Counted from the stretch's first letter, positions 44,045-54,225 are shown. The stretch is DNA of 64,000 nucleotides from SZAS-18 sp038322235 (GCA_038322235.1 JBBQFQ010000016.1:1-64000), one strand, 5' to 3'. The notes: a model not told the origin generated them from the letters alone. Program-made: numbers and translations.

Positions 44045-44740
44045 ATGGAGACCATCGCCGATCGATTCGCGAGAGTGCGCGGGAAAATCGCCGCGGCCGC
44101 CGCCACGGCGGGCCGGAAGGCGGAGGACGTGGAGCTGATCGCGGTCTCGAAAACTCATCCGCCGGAGGCGATTCGCGCGGCGGTGGAGGAGTCCGGTCAG
44201 ACCCTCTTTGGCGAGAGCCGGTTGCAAGAGGCGCGCGCGAAACAGCCGCTGCTCCCCGGACGACTTCGCTGGCATTTCATCGGCCACCTCCAGAAGAACA
44301 AGATCCGGGCCGCCCTGTCCCATTTCGAGCTCTTCCACGGCATCGATTCGCTGGAGCTCGCCCAGCAGTTTCAACGCATCGCAACGGAGGAAGCCCTGCT
44401 GCCGAAGGTGCTGCTCGAGGTGAACGTGGCGGGGGAGGCCTCGAAGTTTGGGTTCAATCCCGGGACGATCGAGCAGCAGCTCGAAACCTTGCTCGCCTGC
44501 GATCGGCTCTCCATTGAGGGGCTGATGTGCATCCCACCGCTTGCCCCCACGCCGGAGCACTCCCGCCGGTACTTCGTCGCGCTCCGGGAATTGCGCGATC
44601 GACTCCAGACGAGCGCGCGCTTCGGTCTTCCCCACCTCAGCATGGGCATGAGCGGCGACTACGAGGTGGCGATCGAGGAAGGAGCGACGCTGGTCCGCGT
44701 CGGGACCGCGCTCTTCGGCGAGCGGGAGAAGCCGGTCTGA
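44045..44740 (+). CDS. YggS-family PLP-binding protein
   Basis: 231 residues from the ATG at 44045. The PLP lysine lies in ELIAVSKTHPPEAIRAAVEE, followed by GESRLQEARAKQ, LRWHFIGHLQKNKIRAAL, LLEVNVAGEASKFGF and LSMGMSGDYEVAIEEGATLV with RVGTALFGE near the end. The family helps balance vitamin B6 and amino-acid pools and has no proven catalysis. It is followed 13 bp later by a DUF971 gene. Confidence 0.93.
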   Translation: METIADRFARVRGKIAAAAATAGRKAEDVELIAVSKTHPPEAIRAAVEESGQTLFGESRLQEARAKQPLLPGRLRWHFIGHLQKNKIRAALSHFELFHGIDSLELAQQFQRIATEEALLPKVLLEVNVAGEASKFGFNPGTIEQQLETLLACDRLSIEGLMCIPPLAPTPEHSRRYFVALRELRDRLQTSARFGLPHLSMGMSGDYEVAIEEGATLVRVGTALFGEREKPV

Positions 44741-44753
44741 ACCGGGCACAGCT

Positions 44754-45074
44754 ATGCAACTAAACGTGTCGAACATCGCCCTCATCGGCTCCGAACTCGC
44801 CATCGCGTGGAGCGACGGCGAGGAATCCTATCTGCCCCTGGAAAAGCTCCGGCGCCTGTGTCCCTGCGCCAGCTGCACGGGCGAGCCCGATGCGACGGGG
44901 CGCGTGATTCGACCCGTCGTGACCTACGATCCGAACCGGAGTTTTGCGCTGCGCGGCTGGCGTCAGGTCGGTGGCTACGCGCTCCAACCGACGTGGGAAG
45001 ACGGGCACGAGACGGGTCTGTACACTTTTGACTATCTGCGGCGGATTCCGGCGCTGGGCGAAAAGCTCACGTAA
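44754..45074 (+). CDS. DUF971 (gamma-butyrobetaine hydroxylase-like N-terminal) protein
   Basis: 106 residues. The fold holds a zinc site: CPCASCTGE supplies cysteines and a later His completes it. The conserved ALRGWRQVGGYALQPTWEDG and GLYTFDYLRRI match DUF971, which in bacteria is often near mrp/apbC and Fe-S genes, though not here. Probably co-transcribed with yggS. Confidence 0.88.
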   Translation: MQLNVSNIALIGSELAIAWSDGEESYLPLEKLRRLCPCASCTGEPDATGRVIRPVVTYDPNRSFALRGWRQVGGYALQPTWEDGHETGLYTFDYLRRIPALGEKLT

Positions 45075-45184
45075 AGGACGCTGGGGCAGGCGGCCGAATT
45101 CGCAGCATCGGCGCGAGGTCGCAGGGCCGAGCGGCTTTGACTTCCGGGCGACGAAGTCGATGCTGCGCATCCCTCGGATATTGC

Positions 45185-46363
45185 ATGCAATCACGCCGTC
45201 TTCTCCTCATCGCTGGAATCGCCACCCTCGCGATGGGTGCGGGCGCCTTTGCCCTGCGCAGCTCGAAAACCGCGGCTCCCGGCGCCCCTCCGCCGCGGTC
45301 GGTCAGTGCCGCGAAGGCGGAGATGCGGGACGTCCCGCTCACGATCGAGGAAATCGGCAACACCACCGCCTCGGAGAACGCCAGCGTCCAGGCGCAGGTC
45401 GCGGGCCAGATCATCGAGGTGCATTTCGCGGACGGCGCGGAGGTCAAGCAGGGGGACCCGCTTTTTTCGATCGACGCGCGGCCGTATCAGGCCGCCCTGG
45501 ACAAGGCCCAGGCCACGCTGGCCCAGGATAGCGCGAAGGTCGCCTACCAGCGCGTGCAGATGAGCCGGATGGAGTCGCTGCGGGAGAAGAAGGTGGCGTC
45601 TCCCCAGGATTTCGACCAGGCGGCGGCGACGCTCTCCGAACAGGAGGCAATCGTGCGCGGGGATCAGGCAGCGGTCGAAACGGCGCGCCTGAATTTGGAG
45701 TTTTGCACCGTGCGCGCTCCCATCACGGGGCGGGCGGGCAAGCGCCTCGTGGACCGCGGAAATCTCGTGGCGTATCCCGGCGGACCGTCGCTCGTGACGA
45801 TCGCAAAACAGGATCCACTCTTCATCGACTTCACGATCGCGGAGGAGAAACTTTCCGCGGTGCGAGCTTATCAGGAACGCGGGACTTTGAGCATCGAGAT
45901 CTCGGTGGCGGACGATGCGAAAAAGCGCCGGAAAGGCGAGTTCATCTTTCTCGACAATACCGTCCAGAACGGCAACGGCACGGTCCGCCTGCGCGGCCGG
46001 GTACCGAACGCCGACCGGGTCTTCTGGCCCGGGCAGTTCGTGAACGTGCGGCTCGTGCTCGATATCGCGAAGGACGCGGTGGTCGTTCCCAGCCAGGCGG
46101 TGCAGGTCGGGCAGATCGGCACGTTCGTCTTCGTGGTGAACCCGGATCAGACCGTCGCCATCCGCCCGGTGAGACCCGGACAGAAACAGGGGAGCGACGT
46201 ACTGATCGAAGACGGGGTGAAGCCGGGCGAAATGGTTGTGGTCACCGGCCAGCTCTTTCTCGCCCCGGGCGCGCCGGTTCGAATCGTGCCGGGACCGGGC
46301 AGTACGCCGACGCCAGCCGCGGCGAAGGCGGACGCCCCGCCGACGAAGCCGCCGACAACGTAG
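45185..46363 (+). CDS. RND efflux membrane fusion protein
   Basis: 392 residues from the ATG at 45185. An N-terminal signal/anchor (LLLIAGIATLAMGAGAFALR) is followed by a lipoyl half (VQAQVAGQIIEVHFADGAEV), coiled-coil hairpin (YQAALDKAQATLAQDSAKVA to about 165), second lipoyl part (CTVRAPITGRAGKRLVDRGN) and a beta-barrel region ending in LRGRVPNADRVFWPGQFVNV. The C-terminus is disordered and Pro/Ala-rich. It bridges the RND pump to an outer-membrane channel; no TolC gene is nearby. The pump gene starts 20 bp downstream. Confidence 0.92.
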   Translation: MQSRRLLLIAGIATLAMGAGAFALRSSKTAAPGAPPPRSVSAAKAEMRDVPLTIEEIGNTTASENASVQAQVAGQIIEVHFADGAEVKQGDPLFSIDARPYQAALDKAQATLAQDSAKVAYQRVQMSRMESLREKKVASPQDFDQAAATLSEQEAIVRGDQAAVETARLNLEFCTVRAPITGRAGKRLVDRGNLVAYPGGPSLVTIAKQDPLFIDFTIAEEKLSAVRAYQERGTLSIEISVADDAKKRRKGEFIFLDNTVQNGNGTVRLRGRVPNADRVFWPGQFVNVRLVLDIAKDAVVVPSQAVQVGQIGTFVFVVNPDQTVAIRPVRPGQKQGSDVLIEDGVKPGEMVVVTGQLFLAPGAPVRIVPGPGSTPTPAAAKADAPPTKPPTT

Positions 46364-46383
46364 GCCGGAATGGGAATGCCGCG

Positions 46384-49300
46384 ATGAACCTCTCCTCGCC
46401 TTTCATTCAGCGTCCCGTGATGACGCTGCTCCTGACGCTGACGATCGCGATCTTCGGGACGCTCGCCTACCGCCGGCTTCCGGTGAATGACCTGCCGACC
46501 GTCGACTTCCCGGTCATCAGCGTGAATGTGGGCTATCCCGGCGCGAGCCCCGAGACCATGGCCGCCACGGTGGCGACGCCGCTGGAACGCCAGTTTCTGC
46601 AAATCCCCGGCATCGACATCATCACGTCGACCAGCTCGCAGGGCAGCTGCGGTCTGACGCTCCAGTTCACCCTGAACAAGAGCGTCGACTCCGCCGCGAC
46701 GGACGTGCAGGCGGCGATCCAGCAGGCGGCCAGTGCGCTGCCGGCCGATCTCCCCTCTCCGCCCACGCTCAGCAAGCAGAACCCGAACGAGCAGCCGATT
46801 CTCTATATCGCCCTCACGAGCGAGTCGCTGACCTACGGTCAGATCTACGACTTTGCGAACACCCTCGTCGCGCAACGGATCTCGATCATCGATGGCGTGT
46901 CGAAAGTGGATCTCTTCGGCTCGAAGGGAGCCATTCGCGTGAAGGCGAACCCGAGCAAACTCGCGGTTCGGCAGCTCACGATGGAGGACCTCGCCAACGC
47001 CATCCGGGCGGGCACGAGCTATCAAGGGGCGGGGCAGTTTGACGGACCAAACCGCACGTTCCTGCTCCAGCCGCAGGGTCAGCTCGAAACGGCGTCGGAT
47101 TATCAACGCCTCGTCATCGCGGAGCGCGACGGGAGCGTCATCCGCCTCGGCGACATCGCGGAGGTGACCGAGTCGATCACGGACGAGCGCTTCATCCGCA
47201 TCTTCAATCTGCGCGGCAAGGACGGGAAGGTGCTCCCCACGATCCCGTCCTCGATCACGCTCGCGGTCTCGCGCCAGCCCGGCTCGAACACCGTGCAGGT
47301 GGCGCGGGCGGTGCGGGCGCTGCTGCCCCAACTCCTGCGGGAGTTGCCGGGCTCGGTGAATCTCATTCCGACCTACGATCGCTCGCTGACGATCGTGGAC
47401 TCGGTGAACGACGTGCAGGAGACGCTGGTCATCGCGTTCATCCTCGTGGTGGTGGTCATCTTCGTCTTTCTCGGCCGCGCGGCCGATACGCTGATCCCCG
47501 CGGTCGCCCTGCCGCTTTCGCTGCTGATCACTTTCCTCGCGATGCAGGCGCTGAACTACAGCGTCGACAACCTGTCGCTCCTCGCCCTGACGCTCGCGAT
47601 CGGCTTCCTCGTCGATGACGCGATCGTCTTCCTCGAGAATTGCGTCCGGCGGATGGAGCAATTTCACGAGACCCCGGCCCAGGCGGCTTTGGCGGGGGCG
47701 AAGGAGATCAGTTTCACGATCCTCTCGATGACTCTCTCGCTCGCCGCGGTCTTCCTTCCGCTGGTCTTCATGCCCGGCGTGCTCGGATTGCAGTTTCGCG
47801 AGTTCGCGATCGTCATCATCGTGGCGATCATCGCCTCCGGAGTGGTCTCGCTGACGCTCACTCCGCTGATGTGCGCGCGCCTGCTCGACGGGCACACGAC
47901 CGGAAAAAAGACGTGGATGGAGGAGCGGACGAACCGCATGATGGCCCGCATCATTGCGGCGTACGGAAAGGCGCTCGACTGGGCGCTGCACCACCGCTGG
48001 GTTTCGCTGGTGGCATTTCTGGTGTCCTTCGCCGCCCTCTGGCCACTCGGGGGGGCGCAGCGTCTCGGGTTTCTTCCCGTGGGAGACAGCGCCTTTGCCC
48101 GCGGGGTGATCCGGACAGCCGAGGGAACTTCGCCCGAGCAAATGAAGGGGTTCCTGCAGCAGGTCGAGTCGATCGTGAAGAATCACCCCGCGGTCGACAA
48201 GTCGCTGGTGCGGACGCAGGGGTTCAACGTCTTCACGGTGCTCTTCCTCAAGCCCCGCCGCGAACGCGCGCCCATCCAGCAGGTCATCCGGGAAGTGTCC
48301 CAGGAGATCAACCAGATCCCGGGCGTGGTGGCCTACATTTCGCCGAATCCGGTCCTGCAGATCAGCACGGGCGCGACGGGGAACAGCCAGGGAAAGTTTT
48401 CCTATTCCGTCACCGGAATCAACGGGGAGGAAGTGCGGCGTTCGACGGAGGAACTCACGGCGAAGCTCCGCTCGTATCCGGGCTTTCTCTTCGTGAACAA
48501 TGATCTCCAGACGAACACTCCGAACCTTCAGATCGAGATTCTCCGCGAACCCGCCGCGACCTACAACGTCTCCGCCCAGCGCATCCTCAGTGCGCTCCGC
48601 AACGCGTACTCCCAGAACTACGTCTACCTGATCAAGAAGGCGAACGACCAGTATCAGGTCATCCTCGAAGTCGGCGACAACCAGCGTTCGGTGCCCGACA
48701 ATCTCAAGCTGCTCTACGTGCGGGCCGATGACGGCAAAACGCTTGTCCCTCTCGCGGCCGTCGCGAAGTGGAAGGAAGTCGTGGGGCCGCAAAGCATCGC
48801 GCACATCAACCAGTTCCCGGCCGCGACGATCTCCTTCAACCTGAAACCCGAGGCCGTGATCGGTGATGCCGCCGCGTTCGTCGAGAAGACCGCCCGGGAG
48901 GTCCTCCCGCCGACCGTGACCGGCTCCGCCCAGGGAGAGACAAAGGTCTTCAATGAGACGATCGGAGCCCTCCTCGTCCTGATGATCGCGGCGGTCTTCG
49001 CAATGTACGTCATCCTCGGCATCCTTTACGAAAGCTACGTCCATCCCCTCACCGTGCTGACGTCGCTGCCGGTCGCCGCGGTTGGCGGGCTCGTGACGCT
49101 GCTGGTTTTCCGGCAGGAATGCTCGCTTTACGCGTTCGTGGGGATTTTCCTGCTGCTCGGGATCGTGAAGAAAAATGGCATCATGATGATCGACTTTGCC
49201 ATTCAGCGGATGGCGGAAGGCGTCCCGGCCGACAAGGCCGCCCACGAGGCGAGCTTGGAGCGTTTCCGCCCGATCATCATGACCACGCTGGCCGCCTTGA

Positions 49301-49542
49301 TGGGCGCCGTGCCGCTCGCGCTGGGCTTTGGCGCCGACGGCGAAGCGCGTCAACCGCTGGGGCTCGTGATCGTCGGGGGACTCGTCTTTTCCCAGGTCAT
49401 CACGCTTTTCGTGACGCCCGTGCTCTTCCTGTACTTTGAGGATTTGCAGGAAAAGGTCTTGGACAAAATCCCGCTCTTCCGGCGGGGTGCTCCGGTGGAA
49501 CCACCCGCGCCCGTCAAACCGGTGGAAGCGGCGGTGGGGTGA
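46384..49542 (+). CDS. RND efflux pump permease (AcrB/MdtB-like)
   Basis: 1052 residues from the ATG at 46384. It starts with NLSSPFIQRPVMTLLLTLTI and has the large periplasmic loops PVNDLPTVDFPVISVNVGYP and the second porter half. Proton-relay aspartates are in LTLAIGFLVDDAIVFLENCV (TM4). Other typical stretches are LPLVFMPGVLGLQFREFAIV and FRPIIMTTLAALMGAVPLAL. With the fusion protein it would export drugs, bile-like compounds or metals; sequence is closest to the MdtBC/HAE-1 type. A TolC partner must be elsewhere. Confidence 0.94.
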   Translation: MNLSSPFIQRPVMTLLLTLTIAIFGTLAYRRLPVNDLPTVDFPVISVNVGYPGASPETMAATVATPLERQFLQIPGIDIITSTSSQGSCGLTLQFTLNKSVDSAATDVQAAIQQAASALPADLPSPPTLSKQNPNEQPILYIALTSESLTYGQIYDFANTLVAQRISIIDGVSKVDLFGSKGAIRVKANPSKLAVRQLTMEDLANAIRAGTSYQGAGQFDGPNRTFLLQPQGQLETASDYQRLVIAERDGSVIRLGDIAEVTESITDERFIRIFNLRGKDGKVLPTIPSSITLAVSRQPGSNTVQVARAVRALLPQLLRELPGSVNLIPTYDRSLTIVDSVNDVQETLVIAFILVVVVIFVFLGRAADTLIPAVALPLSLLITFLAMQALNYSVDNLSLLALTLAIGFLVDDAIVFLENCVRRMEQFHETPAQAALAGAKEISFTILSMTLSLAAVFLPLVFMPGVLGLQFREFAIVIIVAIIASGVVSLTLTPLMCARLLDGHTTGKKTWMEERTNRMMARIIAAYGKALDWALHHRWVSLVAFLVSFAALWPLGGAQRLGFLPVGDSAFARGVIRTAEGTSPEQMKGFLQQVESIVKNHPAVDKSLVRTQGFNVFTVLFLKPRRERAPIQQVIREVSQEINQIPGVVAYISPNPVLQISTGATGNSQGKFSYSVTGINGEEVRRSTEELTAKLRSYPGFLFVNNDLQTNTPNLQIEILREPAATYNVSAQRILSALRNAYSQNYVYLIKKANDQYQVILEVGDNQRSVPDNLKLLYVRADDGKTLVPLAAVAKWKEVVGPQSIAHINQFPAATISFNLKPEAVIGDAAAFVEKTAREVLPPTVTGSAQGETKVFNETIGALLVLMIAAVFAMYVILGILYESYVHPLTVLTSLPVAAVGGLVTLLVFRQECSLYAFVGIFLLLGIVKKNGIMMIDFAIQRMAEGVPADKAAHEASLERFRPIIMTTLAALMGAVPLALGFGADGEARQPLGLVIVGGLVFSQVITLFVTPVLFLYFEDLQEKVLDKIPLFRRGAPVEPPAPVKPVEAAVG

Positions 49543-49697
49543 GAGCCGAAAGTTTTTTACGCGGAGATGCATCCAGACTACCCTCCAACGCCGTAACGAG
49601 GGATTGTGAAGCCATCACAGGCGCGCGTCCGCACCCGCGGGCGCTGTGGCTGTGACGGCACCCTCTCAAGCGTCAGAAACGTGGTCCTCCCCTGCCT

Positions 49698-51282
49698 ATG
49701 AAACTCGTTCGATCCTCTGGCGCCATTTGCGCCGCAATTGGCCTCGGGCTCGCTGCCCTCGCCCCCCATCGCCGTTCGCGCCGCCGATCACGGTGACGGC
49801 CCTTCTGTCGCCAATGATCAGGCCTGCGATATCGGGGACATGTATTTGTTCCTGGATCCGACGGACAATTCCAAGGTCGTGCTGATCATGACGACTCGCG
49901 GATTCATCGTTCCGAGCGAGGCCGGCAACTTCGGGATCTTCGATCCGGCGGTCGTCTACCGCTTCATGCTCGAGACAACCGGCGACCCCATTCCGGACGG
50001 AATGATCAACGTCACCTTCTCCCCGAAAGTCAGCTCGGCGCCCCAAACCGCGACCGTTCAGATGACAAAGGGTAGTTCGACGGTCTTCTCCTTCACCGCG
50101 CCGACGACAGTGGCCTCCGCGACGAGCGCCACGTCGCCGACTCAAACCATCACGACCGACGCGACGTCGGGCGTGAAATTCTTCGCCGGCGAGGTCGACG
50201 ATCCCTTTTTCTTCGACATCCCGGCCTTCAACCGCTTCACGGCCTCGGTCCTGGCCGGAACGCCGAACCCAGGTGTCTTCAGCCGGGCCCGCGATAGTTT
50301 CGCGGGTTACAATACGATGTCGATCGCGCTGAGCGTCCCGAAGGCGCTCTTTGGTGCGGCGAACAACGCGCTCGGCCTTTACGGCACAACGCTTCGGGCC
50401 AGCCGACATTACGATGCGACCCTGATCAACGTGGCAACGCGCGGACGGGTCGACACGGGCGCGAACGTCCTCATCGGCGGTTTCGTCGTCGCGGGAAATC
50501 AGCCCAAGCGGGTGATTGTGCGCGGGCTCGGGCCGAGCTTGGCCGCTCGCGGCGTGACCGGCACGCTGGCTGATCCGACCCTCGCGATCTTCGATGGCAA
50601 TTCGACGATGATCGGCACGAACAACAACTGGCAGGATACCCAGGGTGCGGAGATCACCGCCACCCCCTTCGCGCCGACGGACGTTCGCGAAGCCGCGATC
50701 ATCATGACGCTCGCGCCCGGCGCTTACACCGCCATTCTCTCGGGCGCCGGCGGCTCGACCGGCATCGGCCTTGTGGAGGTCTACGACCTCAATACGAGCA
50801 CGCCGGGCGCGATCGACTACGGCACGCTCCAAGTCGTGGACCGTGCGGGCGTACCGGCCGTGAACGTGGCGCTCGTGCCCTTCGCCCGGAAGGACGAATA
50901 TAATCTCGGGACGCCGCAGGACGACGCCGCTGGGAAATTCGCCGGGTCCATCGTCGCTACGCTCACCGCGCTCGGGACCAACAGCACGAACATCAACATC
51001 CTCGCGTCGATCGCCGTGACGAATGGCGATTATCTCCGCCTCAACCTCACGACCGCTAACACTGGCTCCGGCGGGGGCACGACCTCAGGCGCTGGCTTCC
51101 CGAATGGCCGTCGCCTCGGCGACGACGTGATCGACACACTCCTGTTCTTCATCGCGAACCAGAACACTCTGGGCGACAACGTGAACGGGAATGATGTGCC
51201 GTTTCAAGACGTGTTCCCCTTCCTCGCGAGATCCCAGCAGCCCCGCGACAACGGCGTGCTCGACGACAACACGCGGAACTAA
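49698..51282 (+). CDS. Secreted DUF4331 protein with inserted repeat domain; signal peptide frameshifted
   Basis: The ATG at 49698 opens a signal peptide MKLVRSSGAICAAIGLGLAA but runs out of frame at a C6 tract (49762-49767). The long frame after it can start only at a weak TTG (49738) and continues AVRAADHGDGPSVANDQACD. Losing one C would join them as ALAPIAVRAADHG. The body is a DUF4331 domain (DIGDMYLFLDPTDNSKVVLI; end GRRLGDDVIDTLLFFIANQ and NDVPFQDVFPFLARSQQP). Inside it (about residues 228-350 counted from 49738) is a beta domain, VLIGGFVVAGNQPKRVIVRG to STGIGLVEVYDL, shared with the protein at 39995. A strong terminator follows. Confidence 0.8.
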
Positions 51283-51302
51283 CGTTCCTTCCGATTCCCC
51301 AT

Positions 51303-51331
51303 CGCCCGCGGCGCAAGCCGCGGGCGTTTTT
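51303..51331 (+). terminator. Intrinsic terminator after the DUF4331 gene
   Basis: CGCCCGCGGC and GCCGCGGGCG form a perfect 10-bp stem with a GCAA tetraloop, followed directly by TTTTT. It lies about 20 bp after the stop of the DUF4331 gene and just before the convergent fabD gene, so it fits a transcript end. Confidence 0.88.
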
Positions 51332-51338
51332 CGTACGA

Positions 51339-52307
51339 TCAGCTCCCAAGCAGCCGCTCGGCCGCCTTCGCGACACTCGCGTCATCCCCCACGGAGAGAA
51401 CCTCGGCTCCCTCCAAGATGCGCGGCACCATGCCGGCAAGGGTCACGCCGGGGCCGAGCTCGAGAAAAAGCGTGGCGTGGCATTCCCCCGCGAGACGCTG
51501 GATGCACTCGATCCATCGGACGGAGCCCGTGACCTGATCAGCGAGCAGCCGGCGCGCGCTGGCGGCATCCCGCACCGGAGCAGCGCTGAAATTTGCCACG
51601 ACCGGGAACCGCGGGTCGTGCATCGGCGCGGACGCGAGGGCCTCTGCGAGCCGTCCCCTCGCTGGCTCCATGAGGCGGGAATGATATGCACCCGCCACCT
51701 TCAGCGGCGTCGCCCGCCGGAACCCGTGGGCCTTCGAGGCTTCGGCGGCCCGCGTTACCCCCTCCGTCGGACCAGAGAGGACAAACTGCACGGGCGTGTT
51801 GTAATTCGCGACCTGCACCCCGCATTCCTCCGCGAGGTTTTCGGCGGCCTCCGCGGTCCCACCCATCAGTGCCACCATGCCGCCCCCGGCTGCGTTGCAC
51901 GCCTGCTCCATCAGCTCGCCCCGTCGCTGCACCAGCTTCAAACCAGGCTCGAACGCAAACGTCCCGGCCGCGGCGTGCGCGGTGAGCTCACCGAGCGAGA
52001 GTCCGGCGGCACCGACGATCGCAGCATCGAACTCCGCGGCCCGGACGCCGAGCTTCTCGCGCAACGCTGCGAGCGCGCCGAGACCATGAAGAAAGAGCGC
52101 GGGCTGGCAGTTGCCGGTGCGCGTCAGCGCTTCCTCCGGGCCGTTCCACATGATTTCGGTGAGCGGCCGGCCAAGGGTGGCATCGGCCTGCGCGAAGAGC
52201 GCGGCGGCCGCCGGGGAGGTGTCGCGCAGGTCGCGACCCATGCCGGGAAACTGCGCGCCCTGGCCGGGGAAAAGCAACGCAACGGCGGGAAAACCGGGGG
52301 ATGACAT
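51339..52307 (-). CDS. fabD: Malonyl-CoA:ACP transacylase
   Basis: 322 residues. It loads malonyl groups on acyl carrier protein for fatty acid synthesis. The start FPAVALLFPGQGAQFPGMGR and nucleophile motif AAGLSLGELTAHAA (GLSLGE, with Leu for the common His next to Ser) are visible, as are the CNAAGGGMVALMGG loop and a catalytic His near VAGAYHSRLMEPARGRLAEA. The rest of the fab cluster is not in the window. Divergent from rpmI with a 94-bp gap. Confidence 0.92.
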   Translation of the reverse strand: MSSPGFPAVALLFPGQGAQFPGMGRDLRDTSPAAAALFAQADATLGRPLTEIMWNGPEEALTRTGNCQPALFLHGLGALAALREKLGVRAAEFDAAIVGAAGLSLGELTAHAAAGTFAFEPGLKLVQRRGELMEQACNAAGGGMVALMGGTAEAAENLAEECGVQVANYNTPVQFVLSGPTEGVTRAAEASKAHGFRRATPLKVAGAYHSRLMEPARGRLAEALASAPMHDPRFPVVANFSAAPVRDAASARRLLADQVTGSVRWIECIQRLAGECHATLFLELGPGVTLAGMVPRILEGAEVLSVGDDASVAKAAERLLGS

Positions 52308-52401
52308 GACCGCGCTCTAGCGAAGATTCCGCGACTCCGAAACCCAAATCTCGCGAATTTCTGTTGAGAGATCGCAATTCTCTGCTTCCTTGCCCGCCCC
52401 T

Positions 52402-52614
52402 ATGCCAAGACCTATCGCCCGCCGCAAGACGAAGAAAGCCGTTGCCAAGCGGTTCAAGATCACTGGTTCCGGCAAGAAGATTAAGCGGAGTCAGTCGATG
52501 CGCCGCCACATTCTCCAGAAGAAGAGCTCGAAGCGGAAGCGGCAGCTCGCCGTCTCCGCCTTGGTGCACAAGACCGAGATCAAGAAGATCAAGGAGTGCA
52601 TGCCGTTCGCTTGA
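52402..52614 (+). CDS. rpmI: Ribosomal protein bL35
   Basis: 70 residues from the ATG at 52402; a TTG at 52390 would add four. The sequence PRPIARRKTKKAVAKRFKIT with GSGKKIKRSQSMRRHILQKK is typical of L35. It sits directly before rplT, as usual, but infC is not immediately upstream. A short hairpin (AGAGA/TCTCT) lies about 40 bp before the start and could be part of an L20-type leader. Confidence 0.94.
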   Translation: MPRPIARRKTKKAVAKRFKITGSGKKIKRSQSMRRHILQKKSSKRKRQLAVSALVHKTEIKKIKECMPFA

Positions 52615-52662
52615 AGCGGCGCCTCGACCGACTGAACCATCCACCCTCGCTGATCCCACGCC

Positions 52663-53049
<387 letters not shown>

Positions 53050-53074
53050 TCCCCCCTGCATTTCACGCCGTAAC

Positions 53075-53106
53075 GGGGCGCGGTGTCACCACATCGCGCC
53101 CCTTTT
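53075..53106 (+). terminator. Terminator or attenuator between rplT and pheS
   Basis: GGGGCGCGGTGT and its partner ACATCGCGCCCC form a 12-bp stem (one G-T pair) with a CACC loop at 53087-53090, followed by TTTT. It sits 25 bp after the rplT stop and 20 bp before the pheS start. It can end or reduce readthrough from the ribosomal genes into pheS. No leader peptide was identified. Confidence 0.75.
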
Positions 53107-53122
53107 CTTTGCTTGATCGATC

Positions 53123-54142
53123 ATGCTGAACGAACTCGACACTATCCAGTCAGACGCCCTCACCGCGCTCGCCGGAGTGCAGTCCGCGGCTGACCTCGAG
53201 ACCGCCCGCGTGCGCTTCCTCGGCCGGCAGGGCGGTCTCTCCGCCCTCGGGGAGAAAATGAAGACGGTCGCGAAGGAGGAACGGCCGGCCGTCGGGAAAA
53301 AACTCAACGAGGTGCGCACCGCGGTCACCGCCGCCTTCGATGCCGCCGCCACGCGATTCGCCGCCGCCGCGGAATCGAGCGCGCTCGCCGGCCTGGACGT
53401 CACCCTGCCCGGCACCCCGGCGATCCGGAGCGGAGCCCTGCATCCGCTGACGCAATTGCAGGATCGGGCCGTCCAGATCTTCCGGCGGATGGGCTTCGCG
53501 CTCGCCGACGGCCCGGACATTGACGACGAATTTCACTGCTTCGACGCGCTGAACACGCCGAAGGATCATCCGGCGCGCAACGAGCAGGACACTTTCTTCC
53601 TGCCGGATGGCCGCTTGCTCCGCACCCACACGAGCACGGTGCAGATCCGCACGATGGAGATGCAGCCGCCGCCGGTGCGGATCATCGCCCCGGGCGCGGC
53701 CTACCGCCGGGATGAGGTCGATGCCACCCACCTCGCCCAGTTCAATCAGATGGAAGGTCTGGTCGTCGACGAAGGCGTCACGGTCGCGGACCTGAAGGGT
53801 ACGCTCGAGTATTTCTTCCGTGAGCTCTTCGGGCCGAAGACGGCGGTGCGCTTCCGCCCGCATTTTTTCCCGTTCACGGAACCCAGCTTCGAAGTTGATC
53901 TAAAATCTCCCGCCCTCCGCGGCGGCGAAAAATGGCTGGAGATCTGCGGTTGCGGCATGGTGGATCCCGCTGTCTTCACGCAGGTGAATGGAAAGCGCGG
54001 AGACGAGGCGTATGATGCCGAAAAATACACGGGGTTTGCCTTCGGCTTCGGCCTGGAGCGCCTTGCCATGATTTTGCTGGGGCTCCCGGACATCCGCCTT
54101 CTCATCGAAAACGACGTTCGATTCCTCGAACAATTCCGGTAG
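53123..54142 (+). CDS. pheS: Phenylalanyl-tRNA synthetase alpha subunit
   Basis: 339 residues. A coiled-coil N-terminus precedes the class II catalytic core: motif 1 near LTQLQDRAVQIFRRMGFALA, DDEFHCFDALNTPKDHPARN, LLRTHTSTVQIRTMEMQPPP, motif 2 FRPHFFPFTEPSFEVDLKSP and motif 3 GFAFGFGLERLAMILLGLPD. It needs PheT, whose gene is not next to it; a PEP-CTERM gene follows instead. Length is normal. Confidence 0.96.
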   Translation: MLNELDTIQSDALTALAGVQSAADLETARVRFLGRQGGLSALGEKMKTVAKEERPAVGKKLNEVRTAVTAAFDAAATRFAAAAESSALAGLDVTLPGTPAIRSGALHPLTQLQDRAVQIFRRMGFALADGPDIDDEFHCFDALNTPKDHPARNEQDTFFLPDGRLLRTHTSTVQIRTMEMQPPPVRIIAPGAAYRRDEVDATHLAQFNQMEGLVVDEGVTVADLKGTLEYFFRELFGPKTAVRFRPHFFPFTEPSFEVDLKSPALRGGEKWLEICGCGMVDPAVFTQVNGKRGDEAYDAEKYTGFAFGFGLERLAMILLGLPDIRLLIENDVRFLEQFR

Positions 54143-54225
54143 GCGCCGGGCGCGCTCGGGCCCGTTTTAGGCTTGCCTGCCGGCCAGAGACGGTTGTAAT
54201 GGGGTACCTAGAAAACAGCCCAGCT

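Noticed and set aside
46147..49572. A 1141-codon minus-strand frame opposite the RND pump
   Set aside because: Shadow of the pump gene; low-complexity Arg/His/Asp composition and no recognisable domain.
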